64,000 nucleotides of DNA from Phalacrocorax aristotelis (lineage: Eukaryota; Chordata; Aves; Suliformes; Phalacrocoracidae): assembly GCF_949628215.1 (NCBI RefSeq), contig NC_134283.1, forward strand, positions 28,436,975-28,500,974, written 5' to 3'. Of the stretch, positions 1 to 11,440 are shown in pieces. Position numbers and translations under genes: made by a program. How positions within the stretch are numbered: position 1 is the stretch's first letter; every line of letters starts with the position of its first letter. A model generated the notes under the pieces. It was not told the DNA's origin, did not search any database, and was given only the letters and a program-made list of their open reading frames with translations.

Positions 1-1786
1 GCAGGGGCGCTGGGGGCTCCCATTACATTGGCTTTCAAAGTCAAAATACTGCTCAACTTTAGCTAGGAGAGGCCACGCGTGTCTTTCTGTTAAGCGATGG
101 CTCCCCATAGTCAGTTTTAAAAGCCAGTATAAGATGGTCGGTCTTGAGGATTAAAATGCGATCCCACATGTCCAGTTGCTAGTTTTTGTGTGAGTCTGAC
201 TTGAGGCGGATTTTAGTTCTCCCAAAGTACTTGCTGTTCTTTTTCTTGGTAGATTGTCAGTGTTTGTATCTCGGTGTAATCTGATGCTGCCCTTCTGAAT
301 GTTTCTGTTCCAAATTCAGCAGTTCCTGAAATAGTGGTATACAAATAGGGAAGGTATGAAAGAATTAGTAATTTTAAGCAAATAGAATTACCAAAGCGGG
401 AGGTATGTAATAGAAGTGTAATTTGCATTGAGACATAGGTTGGTAGGATTGCATAAAAGAAAGTAAGCATAATAGTGAAAATAAGGAGATTATGAAAGTA
501 AAGACTGCATTCCAACCCCTAATTAGTGAGGTTATCTGTATTTCAGCTTTCATACTTGTGAATTAAAAGCACTGACGGTTTTTTTTCATTGATTCATATT
601 CTTAGAAGATCTTATGCCATGATTCTGGCCTTAAAGATTTTACATGATACTAATGTACAATGTCTATCGAATTCTTTGTCTTATTTAAATAATTGATGCT
701 TTATGGAAAGCTCTTGGCCTGAAATACAATTATGCCGATTCATTTCCAGGGAGATAGACCTCAGCAGTTAAGTAGTGCTAGTACATCAAGCTTCTTTTTT
801 AACCAAAAATAAGTACCATTAATTTAAATTCAGTGAAAGCAATAGATAAAGCTGGCAGTGTTAAATACTCCCAACGTTAACAGAAAATTGCTTAAAAGTT
901 GCATGTGTAACAGTGGAAAGCATTAGCTTGTCTTTATAGGTTTTTGTAGGTATTTATGAAATATTTGGCTCTAGTGTTGATGGTTTGCTTGCCTGTGGTG
1001 ATTTTGTATTTTTTTGAGCGGGTGGGTGTCAGCTGTTCAAATGTCTTCTGCAGCATGATCAATCACTTCTTTGCTGTTGTTTCTTATTGTTTAGTTTCAT
1101 AATGCAAGGTGAAACCTATGTTTCTTCCAGGTCCTATGTTTTCTCCAAATAGCTATGGCTCTACCTGGATCATTTCATTGACCAGGTGAAAAATAAATCA
1201 ATTGCTGAGGCTGTGGACATGTTAGGCAATTTCTCTTGTCCAAAAATACTTTTAAGGATAATGAAAATTCTGAAGAAAATGTGGGAACCAACAGGTAGTA
1301 TAAAGCATTGCATACTGAGGGAAAAAAAAATTGACAGAGGAAGCAAGAAGTGATCTGTGAAGTGGTGACATCTAGGAATACTTTAATTTAAACTTTTTGC
1401 AGTGAAGATTCCTGGAGGAGAAAATGTCTTGAACCAAAAGCTTTGAGTACTCTCTGAGGTTAACATGTCTTCTTTCTGTGGGAATTTTGTAGGGAGGACA
1501 TGGTCCATTCCTATCTGTTAGTTTAGCAGCGTAGAAATTAAATGACTAAGCAATTTCATTGCTTGGGTGTCTGCATTTGGGGCAGAAAGGAGGGAAAATG
1601 AGAGGCATGAGGAAAGATGCATCTAGAAGATTATTTTTTACATCCTGGAATAGGTAGATTATGTTGCCCTTTTGGTAGGTAAAAACAGTGAGATAAGTAC
1701 CAAAGTACTTTTAAAGTCTCTGCTTATTACTAGTATTTTACAGTTCATTTTTGTTGAAGGTTATACTTTTTCTTTCTTCCTGACAG
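1..1786. other. Non-coding flank upstream of the candidate exon
   Basis: No convincing gene is visible. The segment is AT-rich, with short T runs. A 100-codon minus-strand frame at 213-515 has a Leu/Ile/Tyr-rich composition typical of chance ORFs in AT-rich DNA, and no splice context supports it. A pair of splice-like signals around 1152 and 1295 is treated under rejected items because its frame does not join the candidate exon at 1787. If that exon is real, this stretch is most likely intron. Confidence 0.5.
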
Positions 1787-1897
1787 ATCCTTCTTGCTTT
1801 TCATTGCCCAGCACATTAAGAATTCTCTCTCACCTGATGCGCTAAAGACTCGACCCATAACGACTGCAAAAGAGAGCATTGCCGACCTCCCCTTTCA
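1787..1897 (+). CDS. Candidate internal coding exon of an unidentified plus-strand gene
   Basis: A pyrimidine-rich tract (about 1767-1782) ends in an AG at 1785-1786, and a strong donor GTGAGT follows at 1898. The segment is 111 nt. One frame is open through all 36 complete codons: one base finishes an incoming codon and two bases are left at the end, so the exon is symmetric (phase 2 in, phase 2 out). The other two frames contain stops. The peptide is balanced in composition: a hydrophobic start (SFLLFIAQHI), then a polar stretch with Asp, Lys, Arg, Thr and Pro (SPDALKTRP), ending in ADLPF. Base composition is clearly less AT-rich than the flanks. I do not recognise the protein family and assign no function. 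It could be a chance ORF between splice-like signals, but the combined evidence makes it the best coding candidate here. Confidence 0.42.
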
Positions 1898-3565
1898 GTG
1901 AGTAGTCACAACTTCAGTTTTGTATGTTGTTTTGCTCTGAGATGTGTTTATATTCGGCCAAAGTGCTTCCATCTATGCTTGAAAAATGCCTAGAAAGATC
2001 TCTGCGGGAAAGTGTTTTTGTAGAAGAAAGCAATTTGTCTCAGCACTTTCCTTTACAGAATCTACTTCAGTCTTTTCCAGCCCAACTGAATTACTTCAGA
2101 ATGCTTCACTAAAAGAAATACGCCTTTTTCCTACCTACCTGCATTTTCATTTGCTGGAGTTGCCCATCCTGACAAATTCAGGAATAAATGAGGATCTTAG
2201 GAATTTATTGCTTCTGTCATAAAAAAAAATTTTTCTTCACTCAAGTGGGACTTTTATTCAGATTCTTAACACAAAAACTGTTTGGTCTTTCTGAATGGCT
2301 GCGCACCATGAAGTTGTAAATCTGCGTGTCCTAGAATATACGCTGTGCAAAGAAAAGATAAACACAGAAAAGAACCTTTCAAATTATCTGTTGTCTTGTT
2401 GTGTCTCTAACTGCTGGACAGAATGCTCATGAGATACCCTATAATTTAATGTTGTACATACGCCCTGGGAATTCACGTAATTACATACAGTAACACACTT
2501 ACCCCAATGTGTCCAGCAGAGGAAGTAGGCTATCCTGCCTAGGAGTAGCTCAGGAGTAAAGGAAATATAACCTTCAGTTCATCAATTCCGGTAAAATTTT
2601 AAAGCTTTGATTTTTTTTTTTTTAAATTTAGAGCTTTTTATTTTCATGTGGATTTTAATTTTACCAAATACAGTTTTTGTGATACACCTGAGAATTCTTA
2701 CTCAAGCTATTTAATTCAGTGGCAGTATTTCTTAAAAACTACTTCTAGATTATGCCCTTTGTAAAAATAAATAGTTTAATTGCAGTTGTTTTAATATAAC
2801 ATTTTTAATTGTATCACATCTCTTCCAAAGCATGGCAAAATTGTGGGTTTTTTACATATGGAAAGCACCAAATTCCAGGTGAATTCTTTCACTTGCACTG
2901 GAAAAGTCAGCACATCCTTCTGCATTCTTTGCAGAAGGTTATTTTCTGACTCCATGACTCTATTTCTTCCGTTATTAGACCATTAAAATCTGTGCTCCCT
3001 ACTTGTAAAGTTATTCTAAGTGCCTGAATCTTTGAATTTTCAAAATTTATGTAGTATAGGAAAATTAAAATGAGAAAAACAGAAATGCTACAGTATAAGT
3101 AAGTCTTTATATTGGGAAGGAAAATCTGATGGGATCGTGGAGGGGTTTTTTAATTTCTTACAAGTCTGAGTTTTCTGCCAATTCTGTATAATTAGAAAAA
3201 TGAAATAGGGATTCCTGAAAATTGTTTTTACCTATTACAAATGTATCCATATACTCTATGTAAAAGTTCATATATTGGTTTTAAGGGATCTTCATAGCAC
3301 GTCTTCAAATAGTCAAAAAACAGATTGACAAGTACTTCTCATATCAAAATCTTGGGGAACAAACATTAAGTGATAAAAGATATTGGTCTAGAAGCTCTTG
3401 CTTTTGCTCTGTATCTCAGCTGCAGTTTGTCAGAAAAAGGTTGCAGAAGTAGGTCCTCAGTGCAAATTTCAAAACACCTGATAGCTCAATCTCAAAATCC
3501 CCTGCTGTAGTCTTGGTTTGTTTGGTTTTGCTGCCGGGTTTTTTGCTGGTTTTTTTTTGAGGGAA
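1898..3565. other. Unique AT-rich DNA, probable intron
   Basis: Two overlapping short plus-strand frames at 1924-2222 have no recognisable domain and sit just past the candidate donor, so they are probably intronic chance ORFs. A 12-T run lies near 2611. An acceptor-like TTTGCAG near 2935 leads into sequence closed in all three frames before any donor. Nothing else is identifiable. Confidence 0.5.
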
Positions 3566-3569
3566 CCTG

Positions 3570-3635
3570 AATAGCACCGAGTGATCTCCCAAGGTCAGAC
3601 AGCAGGTCAGGAGCAAAGCTGAATGTGAAATCGCA
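3570..3635 (-). repeat. MIR-like ancient SINE fragment
   Basis: The core at 3588-3622 reads CCCAAGGTCAGACAGC followed by a degraded AGGTCAGGAGCAAAGCTGA. This resembles the antisense of the MIR core, which I recall as CCCAAGGTCACACAGCTAG followed by AAGTGGCAGAGCTG. The tRNA-derived end and the 3' tail are not recognisable. MIR copies are ancient and rare in birds but do occur. Match quality is judged by eye over about 35 bases. Confidence 0.5.
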
Positions 3636-3762
3636 TTCATAATTTGCTTCAGTAATTGAGGTTGAGAATGTGTCCATTTAAACCTTTTTTACATTGCTCT
3701 GGAAAATACTGAGGCCAGGAAGGATTTACAGGTACAGAGGGGAAAAAAAAAAACCTTCTTAC

Positions 3763-4165
3763 TGACAATGAAATCGGGAATAAACCTTGTAACACCAATG
3801 TAGTGTTAAAAGGCAGGCATTCTTTATTTACAGTGCCGGATGCATGGGGGATCGCTCCACCTAACGTGCATACCTTACACACCTTTCCTATGTGATTTAT
3901 ATAGACCAAAAATATACATATTCATTTTAGCCGTACATATTCAATATTATTCTCTTTGGTGATTGGTACAAACTTGCTCGCTTCACCTGTAAGTTATTGT
4001 GCAGACTCAGTTGTTCTTTCCCATTGTTCTCTTTTGAGTAGGTGGCATTACTTGGGTAGGTGGTCCGTGAGTCGGTGGTCGCGATCTCCCCCTGCCAGAA
4101 TTACCTTCTACCTACTTGGCTCTTAATCTTGGCAGTGCTGGCCAGTTTTTTTATTCCACTACATG
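3763..4165 (-). mobile_element. ERVK-like (alpharetrovirus-like) solo LTR, minus orientation; far boundary approximate
   Basis: Read on the minus strand this is a compact avian LTR. A TATATAAA box (plus 3896-3903) is followed about 70 bases later by an AATAAA signal (plus 3823-3828). Then comes a short R/U5 containing ACTACATTGGTGTTAC, close to the U5 phrasing of avian leukosis/sarcoma-type LTRs, and an end in TTGTCA (complement of TGACAA at 3763). The block with GTGGAGCGATC upstream of the poly(A) signal also matches avian ERVK LTRs as I remember them. U3 extends towards about 4100-4165. A minus-strand start TGTAGTGG at about 4163 is possible, but I could not find a convincing 6-bp target duplication. 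No primer-binding site or gag/pol sequence adjoins it, so it appears solo or truncated. Confidence 0.75.
3823..3903 (-). promoter_or_regulatory. LTR core: TATA box to poly(A) signal
   Basis: On the minus strand TATATAAA is followed after about 70 bases by AATAAA. This is the spacing expected for a short retroviral R region, in which transcription starts about 25-30 bases past the TATA box and the next LTR's signal directs cleavage just beyond AATAAA. Both motifs are intact by eye, so the LTR could still act as a cryptic antisense promoter or a minus-strand terminator. Confidence 0.55.
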
Positions 4166-4169
4166 AAAC

Positions 4170-5890
4170 CATATGTTGTCATCCTCTTCTGACAGAAACA
4201 CATTCTCTATTGTTTGGTTCGCATTAATGATTACCTAGAGACTAAAATACAGATCAAGGAATCCACTGATTTTTATACTCCATGTCCCCAGACTTAATGT
4301 CCAGTTGGATAGGGCTGTACAAGGAGTATAGCAACATCCATGGTTGGTTAATTCCATCACCCTGGTGACACTACTGCTTCTCATTGTACGGCTGTGGGAG
4401 TTTGCTAGACACATGCTAGGACAAGAGAGCTTAGTGCTGTTTGTGTGGAGCAGAGCCTTCATTCGGTAGCAGAGAGGTCATTGCTTAAGAGGATTTCAAC
4501 CAATTCCTTCAGCTTAGAGAGGAGTCCTCACAGACCCCCAGGACAGGGGGAGAATATAAGTACCACAGGAAGATCGCACACAGTGTATTACTTCAGCTGA
4601 TTTGGGGTTTTACTTTGTGGGCTTTGGGGTTTTGGGAGATGTTCTGTCTTTACACACCACAGTGAATTTTCCTTAGCTGCGGGTTTGGGGTTGGGAATTT
4701 GTCCTGGGTTTTGTCCTGGGTGCTGGTGACGTCTCTTGTTTTCAGCCTGTCCTAGGCTCTGCTGTTGACTTCGCAGTGTTGAACCAGTACCTTCGCTTCT
4801 TTATTTCCCTCATTAAATTTGTGTTCTTGTGGAGTTGCTTGTGTGATGAAGTGCTGCTAACTTCTCAATGACTTCCCTTTTGTGTTGTTTGCCCACCCTC
4901 TGAGCACTGCCTGTTTCTGTCTTTTGATTTGTTCCTCTTTATACAACTGACAAAGACTTGCCGTCAGTTCCCAAGAAAATAACGAGACTCATTTCCCTCC
5001 ATTGTATCCTTCTCCAACATCTTCTGTGGTATTCAGTGGCAGTTGCTGTGACATCAGTGTTTCAGCATATTTGTTAGGTTTCCTTTTTGTTTTGGGGTTT
5101 ATTTGTTTTCTTTTCAACAAAGGCTGCTATCATCCCTTCATCGTGGATCAAAGCCTTTAGAAAGTCACTACCTTAAAGAAAAAACAAGTTTAACTTCTTG
5201 AACAAAACCCTCCTGGCCTTATCCTCAGGGGAGGATTCAGTTTCTTAGCTTTATGCATCTTGACTGTAAATTCCCTTCTTCTGTGGGAGTGGGAAGAAAA
5301 CAGCCTCTGGATCACTCCCATTTTCAGTTCTCTTCTTAGTCCTAGGTCTGGAGGATGCAGAATTTTTTGCATCTTTATGGGTGCCGCTCTGTATAAAAGA
5401 GCATATTCTGTATGGTTGGAAAACTTTCTGTAAAGTCACGTTGGTACGAATAATCAAAACTACAGAAAATTGCTGAAGTAGCCCTCTTTTTACTGTCAGG
5501 CTTACATGCCTCTCTGCTGTGTTTGATTTGTTAGTTTTCAATGATTTTTTAAGGGAACAGAAGTATACAAAATAATGTGAAAAATTCTTGGATCTTCTAG
5601 AGTGACAGCGTCCATCACCAACAGTAATGCTCTGGTTTTGAGCATATAGATCAAAGATTTATTTGTGTGGTTTATACCAAATTCCAGGGCTACTTCTGCC
5701 CTTCACACATACCTTTGTATCCTGTTATGTTTTGGCCAGCTCTTGAGGGGTACCTCCAGTGAGAGTTAACAGTGATTTCTAGTGTGCTTGTGCTTAATGC
5801 TTTTCATAATTGTTTAATTTTCTGTCTCCTTTCCCTTTTCTAGTGTAGTTCTGTGCTCACAGCTGCACTGTCCCCACCACTCCCCACTCC
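4170..5890. other. Non-coding DNA with modest G/T-rich patches
   Basis: This is mixed-composition sequence next to the LTR. A frame without an ATG runs from about 4700 to 4875 and crosses an acceptor-like TTGTTTTCAG near 4745. It has no convincing donor and its entry phase does not match the exon at 1787-1897, so it is not called. Short minus-strand frames at 4235-4462, 5190-5372 and 5251-5541 show no family features. T- and G-rich runs lie around 4605-4700 and 5090-5120. Confidence 0.45.
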
Positions 5891-5892
5891 TG

Positions 5893-5946
5893 CAAAAAAA
5901 AAAGCAAACCCCCAAACCCCAAATGAAAACACAACCACCAAAAAAC
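5893..5946. repeat. A/C-rich low-complexity tract
   Basis: Runs of A mixed with CCC, AACCCC and ACCACCA units, with no fixed period. It is the complement of the G/T-rich tracts found elsewhere in the window. A 111-codon minus-strand frame crossing it (5814-6149) is rich in Gly, Phe and Cys because of this composition and is not taken as coding. Confidence 0.7.
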
Positions 5947-8900
5947 AGCCCTCCTGCAAAAATCCAAATGCCACATCCATTGAACAGATTCACTTCCATG
6001 AGATTGCATAAATGCATTTCTTTGTACCTTTTAAAGATACAAGATATCGTTGTGCTGAAATAGTAGTCAATAGATGTGAGGAAGAAGTCTATATTTTCTA
6101 AATAAGTAGTCTTGTAAACAATTTTATTTTTAAGTATGCTCTTATCCATCCCTAAAGCAAATTATTTCCTTTCCATTGATTTTTTTTTTTAAATTCATTG
6201 TGTTTTTGAATAGTTGTCTTTTATTTCCTAAGCAGCAAACTCACAATCAGAACTTGATAAATAAAATATTTGCACTCAGAAATGGAACCACAAAACCAGT
6301 GTAACTTCTGCTATTGATTTTTCTCCTACTTAACTGTTTTGGCAGCAAAGGCAGAATACCATCCCGTGTAAGCATAAAACTTATTTAGAGTAAATTACTC
6401 TAAATTATAAACTAACCCATAAATCAGTCGTGCTACATTGTTCTCCCTTTCTCCACCCGTCACCTAAAAGCTGTATCCCAAATCAGAAACAATGCATTGC
6501 AAAATTTTTTTTTAATTAATTCAGTAAAATGGATACTTCCTAGATTATCAGCAGTAGTTCAGCATGATGACTGAGCAAGGATAGGGACTGTAGTAGTATC
6601 GTTGATGGTTATGGAAGTAGAATTAATGTTACCCATACTTTTGTGTATTATGCCATATCACCAATTACTTGTTACATATGTTAAGTAAGAAGAAACACTA
6701 TTTCTTTACATTTCTATCTTTGTTATGGAGTTTAGTAGAATATTAATGGGGTTTAACCTACTTAGTTTTATGAGCAGCTTTAAATTTATCAGGACATATG
6801 CCCACACATTGGCCTTAGCACTGCGAAAAATACTTGATGGGAGAGAAATTTATTTAGCCGCATTTCTTAAGACCCAATATTTGATTTGAGAAAATAAATG
6901 AGACACTGTCATTTCTCAAGTCCTGCATGAAAAGATGAGAAATTGAATCTTATTTTGGATAAATTCAGGGCTCTGTCAGATGTATGGAAGATGGGAATAA
7001 TTCAAGCAGAACAGCAAGTCTAGGATTACTTCAAAAAAAGGATTGCTGTATCTCAAAATATTTTTAGTGGACTCTAGATATGAGTATTCAGACTGAGAGG
7101 CAGTAATGAGAAAAACTAACTATATAAAACCCCAAAATTATCATTAAATGTCAAGTAAGAATGTACTGGCAAAGATAACTAGATGCTTTAAGTCCTGGAT
7201 TTTTGAGTAATTACTATGTAGCATAAAAAGTTGAGTGTAGATAAATAAATGCTGCTAGTATTTGGTATTTTATAAGGATTCTCTTGGAGTTAGGTACAGA
7301 TTTTACTAACAATAATCTGCATTCTGTGCCATGAAGTTGTATAATTCATATACTTTTTCATATACTTCAGTATAATTTTGTGAAAAAAAGGCTCTGGGGG
7401 GGAAAAAAACCAAAACAACACATTTGAGCTTGGACCTTTGATTTTTCTAACTAAGGGCAGGTTTTAATAATGTTGTAATTTTAAAAAGAAAACTAATCTT
7501 TTTGTTTCTATGGGAATATGGGACTGTGGGTGAAAGGGTGGGGGGAAAATGCTGTACACATTCAGGCTGACCTACAATGCAAGCTTGAGGGAAATGTTAG
7601 GATAACTACCTGACTAAAGCAAGGCTGGAATGGACAGATCTTGACTAGAAACTGAAATGGCATTCTGTGTCTGTTCTTGGAGAGCCCAAAGAAGAGTTAC
7701 AGCTCATCACAGATGATACTCTCTGAAATACTTCCATGTAACCTGCTACAAGTGCTGAACAAGGTATCTGACATGAAGGAAAATGTAAAATCCAGTCTGT
7801 GGTGCTCTTGGTAACCTCTCTTTTATCTATGGTTTTATCCGTTCTTTCCTGTACTGAAAACTCAGTGCTGGCAATTCTAGTTTTTTGTGGAACCAATTCT
7901 GAAGTCTTACTGGAAACTTGGTGTGATTTTGAAAGAAATTCTTTGTGCTTGAGAATGATGTAGCCCTTCATGTTTGATGATGAATGCTGAGCTGAGTTGT
8001 TTCAGAGCTACCTCGTGAAAAAGAAAAGGTTTGGAGTCAGCATCCTTCATGGAAGCAACCCTCTGTAATTACTTTGTGACTGGGGTTTGAGGTAGTGTGA
8101 CTATGTAGGTGTCTGAATAAATGGCTTTGGTAGAATGGAGCACACATGTGAGGAATGAGTGGATAAAGCTGCATTTCAGTTCGGGTTCATTCCAGTCCAG
8201 GCTGGTGCCTTTGCCCTCATGAACAGCTTATTTTTGTGTGTTAAGGAAAATCTTTAAGATAAGGGAATCTTGTATAAGTAGACAATTTCTTCCAGGTTTT
8301 TCCTTTGCTTTTCCTTGCACCATGTGTGTTTATAGATGTAGGAGGTGTAAACTGGTTTGTTAGAGTTTGAATGCCTGTTATAATATACAGTCCAGTTCTG
8401 AATCTGTCTGAAATCAAATCACAAGTTAACTTATAGTCGGCAAGCTATGTCTGCTTGGATAGTACCTTCAAAAATCAGGTTTTAGAGAAAGAAAAAAGAA
8501 GTAGATAGAGGTAAACTGCCATCACAGTGAGAAATCAAAATGTTCAGCGCTTACAGACATTTTGGTATCAGGAAGAACTACCACCATCAGTACTCCATCT
8601 GACAGCTATATATATTTGCCACTGAAGGTGGGACATGAATCAGTTACAATAAGCCTGAAAACAGGCTCAGATGTCATCCTGGAGATGGCTGCTATTGACT
8701 CCAGGAAAGGAGATATTAGAGTGAGCAAGATACCTTGCAAGAATAAATCAGTTTTGAGTAATAGGGAAGTCCTCCAAGGGTGCTAATAGTGCAGTAGAAA
8801 AACATGTCAGTAGGGCATTGGAGAGTGACAAGATTACGCTGTGCCATAGCAGTGTTGCAATTCCAGTAGGTATATGAGGCAAGATGATTCATAGCACAAA

Positions 8901-11327
8901 TAATTTTTGTTCTACACTTTATTCTTCTTTTAAATTTGAAGTTGTATGCAGGGAAGGTTGTGGTTTGCTAGTTGTCGTCAAGCTATTATTTAGTCTCAGT
9001 TTCACTGTGCCTTATACAAGTTTGTCTTTTACATAAACATTTCTCATAATGTTAGTATGTTTACAGTGTCTTGAAGTGGAAGACAGTAGGACTAGCATTG
9101 TCTTACATGATCTCCTATAGAAAACCAAAATATACCTCACTTTCAGCAGAAAAATTTAAAAATTATAATTTTGATAAAATAAACTGAATAAACTGGGTTT
9201 TTATTTTATTTTTTTTAACCTAGCACCTGCTCACCTGTTTTACTGGCAGATGGGTATAATCTTGCCTTTTGAGCATGAACAGTAGAAGCAGCTTTGCTTC
9301 ATACAGGTCTTTACTGACCTAGCTTTTTATAGCCCCTGGCAATCTGGTCTGTGCTTGTACAACATGAGGTTAATTACACTAATGTGAGCATGTACATTAA
9401 AACAGCCTACTTACTGGTAGAGACATTTTTTTGTTCTACAAGATTGCGTCTTTCTTCTTATTTTTTAATATTAGCTTTGTCATAACTGTAATGTGGCACA
9501 TTTCACGGATAGTTGAAGTTTCCCTCACTTTAGTAGAATTCGAGCTTATTATGCAGATACCCGCTTTTGACAATGAGCATCTGCAGCTACTCAAGACATA
9601 GAGTTGCTGGTGTATGTGTCTAGGCATCTTCATTTGTTATGCTATGTTGTCCCAGAATAAATACGCAGAATATATTGCAGTAGAACAATCACAATGCAAA
9701 AAAAGAAACACACTGGTGTTTTATGTGATAGCTGGCAGTGCTGCTGGTTATAAAGCAAGTAGTTTAATCCGAGTGGAAGGAATTTTCCTTTCCAAAAAAA
9801 TATTCTAAATATTTGCTTTATCTCATTTTTTCTTATTCAATCTCCTTAGCAACAGAAACATCTGTTTCTTTTCTCTTAGTCATTACATTCAAAGAAAGTA
9901 GCTGTTTCAAAAATAATGAAAGCAATTTCTGTGAATTGGGTAGCTATTAATTGTTGCCAAGATGCTTTAGTATGATAATAAGACATGCAACAACTGGCGC
10001 TTTTCTGTAATTGAAATATAGCTACCTAGTTAACCTGTGCTGGTTATGTTAGCTATAACCTATCAGCTCTTACAGTGCATTTATTGTGTGATTTTTTTTT
10101 TCTGTGTGACAGAGACAAGAGTGAGCTTGACTATTTCAGGTTTATTTAGGATTAGGAGATACTTAATATCAATGTGTGTATTGTTGCTGCACCTAATGTT
10201 TTATTAATTTGTAACTTCAAAGCATGTTGATGAAGAGTTTGCCTTGAAGTCAGAGATATAAATAAATATGCATGGCCTTACAAATATATGTTTTTGTACG
10301 TCAGTCTACAATATGAAACAGTATAATTAATTCAAAATACGAGCTTGGTTTTATAGCGATGCTCTTTTCAAATTACTGTATATTTTCCTGTATATTTTAT
10401 AACCTAATTTAAAGCAATTATTTGGTTTCAAAAAGGCTTACTGATCCATAATCTGTGTCTGTACGGCCAAGAGTGCATTCCTAAATTACAAGAAATTGGC
10501 ACGTGCAAGTGAGGTTTAGAAATAAATGAGTTAGGACTGCAGGATCAGGATATGAACTGGTCTCTCCAAGCCAAAAGAAACAGACTTACCTTTACAGTGT
10601 TGAGAGGGAAGGCCCTTTGCTACTACCATAGTCTTGAAGTGACTGTTGTTTAGAGCTAACTGCACATGGACGGACCTGCACACATGCTTGAGAAGTAGTG
10701 CAAAAAAAAGGAATTTATTTCTTGCTAGCGTGAACCTACTTAGCTTCTCACATGGAGATTAGTAACAGTGTTGGGTTGGGGGGGAATGTTTAGATGGGTG
10801 AAATTGGAAAGGCTTAAGTTCAACTGGAGCTAAACTAGCAAAAGCTAGCAAGAATAACAAGGAGGGGCCTTGCAGGAGAAGACTTAATGATGGACACTAT
10901 GGAAAAAATGTAAATACCTGATGCCAGTTTTGCCTTGTTTGTCACAAGCAAAGTCTAACTCCAGACCTGTGTGTGCCATCTTGGTTTGAGGAGAGAGGTG
11001 CAGCCAGACTGATAAAAGGCTATTTTTATGCCTGTTATACACGATGACCAGTCTAACCTCAGTCCTGGGAAAGATCATGACTGAAGATTGGAAAGCCAGT
11101 TGCAAAGACGTCAAGCATATATCTTCTGTGCAGTTGGTGGTAGTGTGGATTTACTAAAGGGCTACTAGCATTTTACCAATTTGTTTACCTTCTGCAATGA
11201 AGTTAATAGCAATGCCAGTCATTTTACACATTAGTACCAAGTTCTTCTTCAGTGCACTTGCACACTGAAGCCACACAATAGATTTTCTCGGATACTTCTA
11301 CAGCATATGTATCTTGTGGTTTCTCTT
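5947..11327. other. Long unique non-coding stretch
   Basis: No repeat family or exon is recognised with confidence. The best open frames (108 codons at 7645-7971 minus; 74 codons at 8562-8786 plus; 76 codons at 10884-11114 minus) have no domain or signal and are not joined to plausible splice sites. A 27-nt segment at 10113-10139 between an excellent polypyrimidine acceptor and a weak donor is described as a finding. Homopolymer runs of 8-10 bases occur near 6181, 6507, 9211 and 10092. Confidence 0.45.
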
Positions 11328-11440
11328 CTGTGTTTTTTTTTTTTGTGTGTTTTTTTTTTGTTTATGTTTGGGTTTTGTTTGTTTGTTTTGGTTTTTTGTT
11401 TGTTTGGGGTGGTTTTTTGTGTTTTGTTTTGTTTTTTTGG
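11328..11440. repeat. G/T-rich low-complexity tract
   Basis: About 110 bases almost entirely of T and G, built from irregular TTTTG, TTTGTTTG and GGTTTT units without a constant period. Frames across it on both strands (a Phe/Trp/Cys-rich peptide on plus, a Lys/Asn/Thr-rich one on minus) are artefacts of composition. It is the longest of several similar tracts here. Confidence 0.8.

Noticed and set aside
1131..1294. Splice-like segments at 1131-1185 and 1153-1294 (the latter with 47 open codons ending at a CAG/GTAGTA donor)
   Set aside because: The two readings overlap and conflict. The longer one exits in phase 1, which would put a stop into the exon at 1787. The shorter one is phase-compatible but only 17 codons. 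The peptides are Lys/Ile/Leu-rich, as expected by chance.
4700..4876. Open frame without ATG crossing a TTGTTTTCAG acceptor-like site
   Set aside because: It has no credible donor before its stop, an incompatible phase with the only good exon candidate, and repetitive FVLG-type translation from a duplicated GTCCTGGGTTTT motif.
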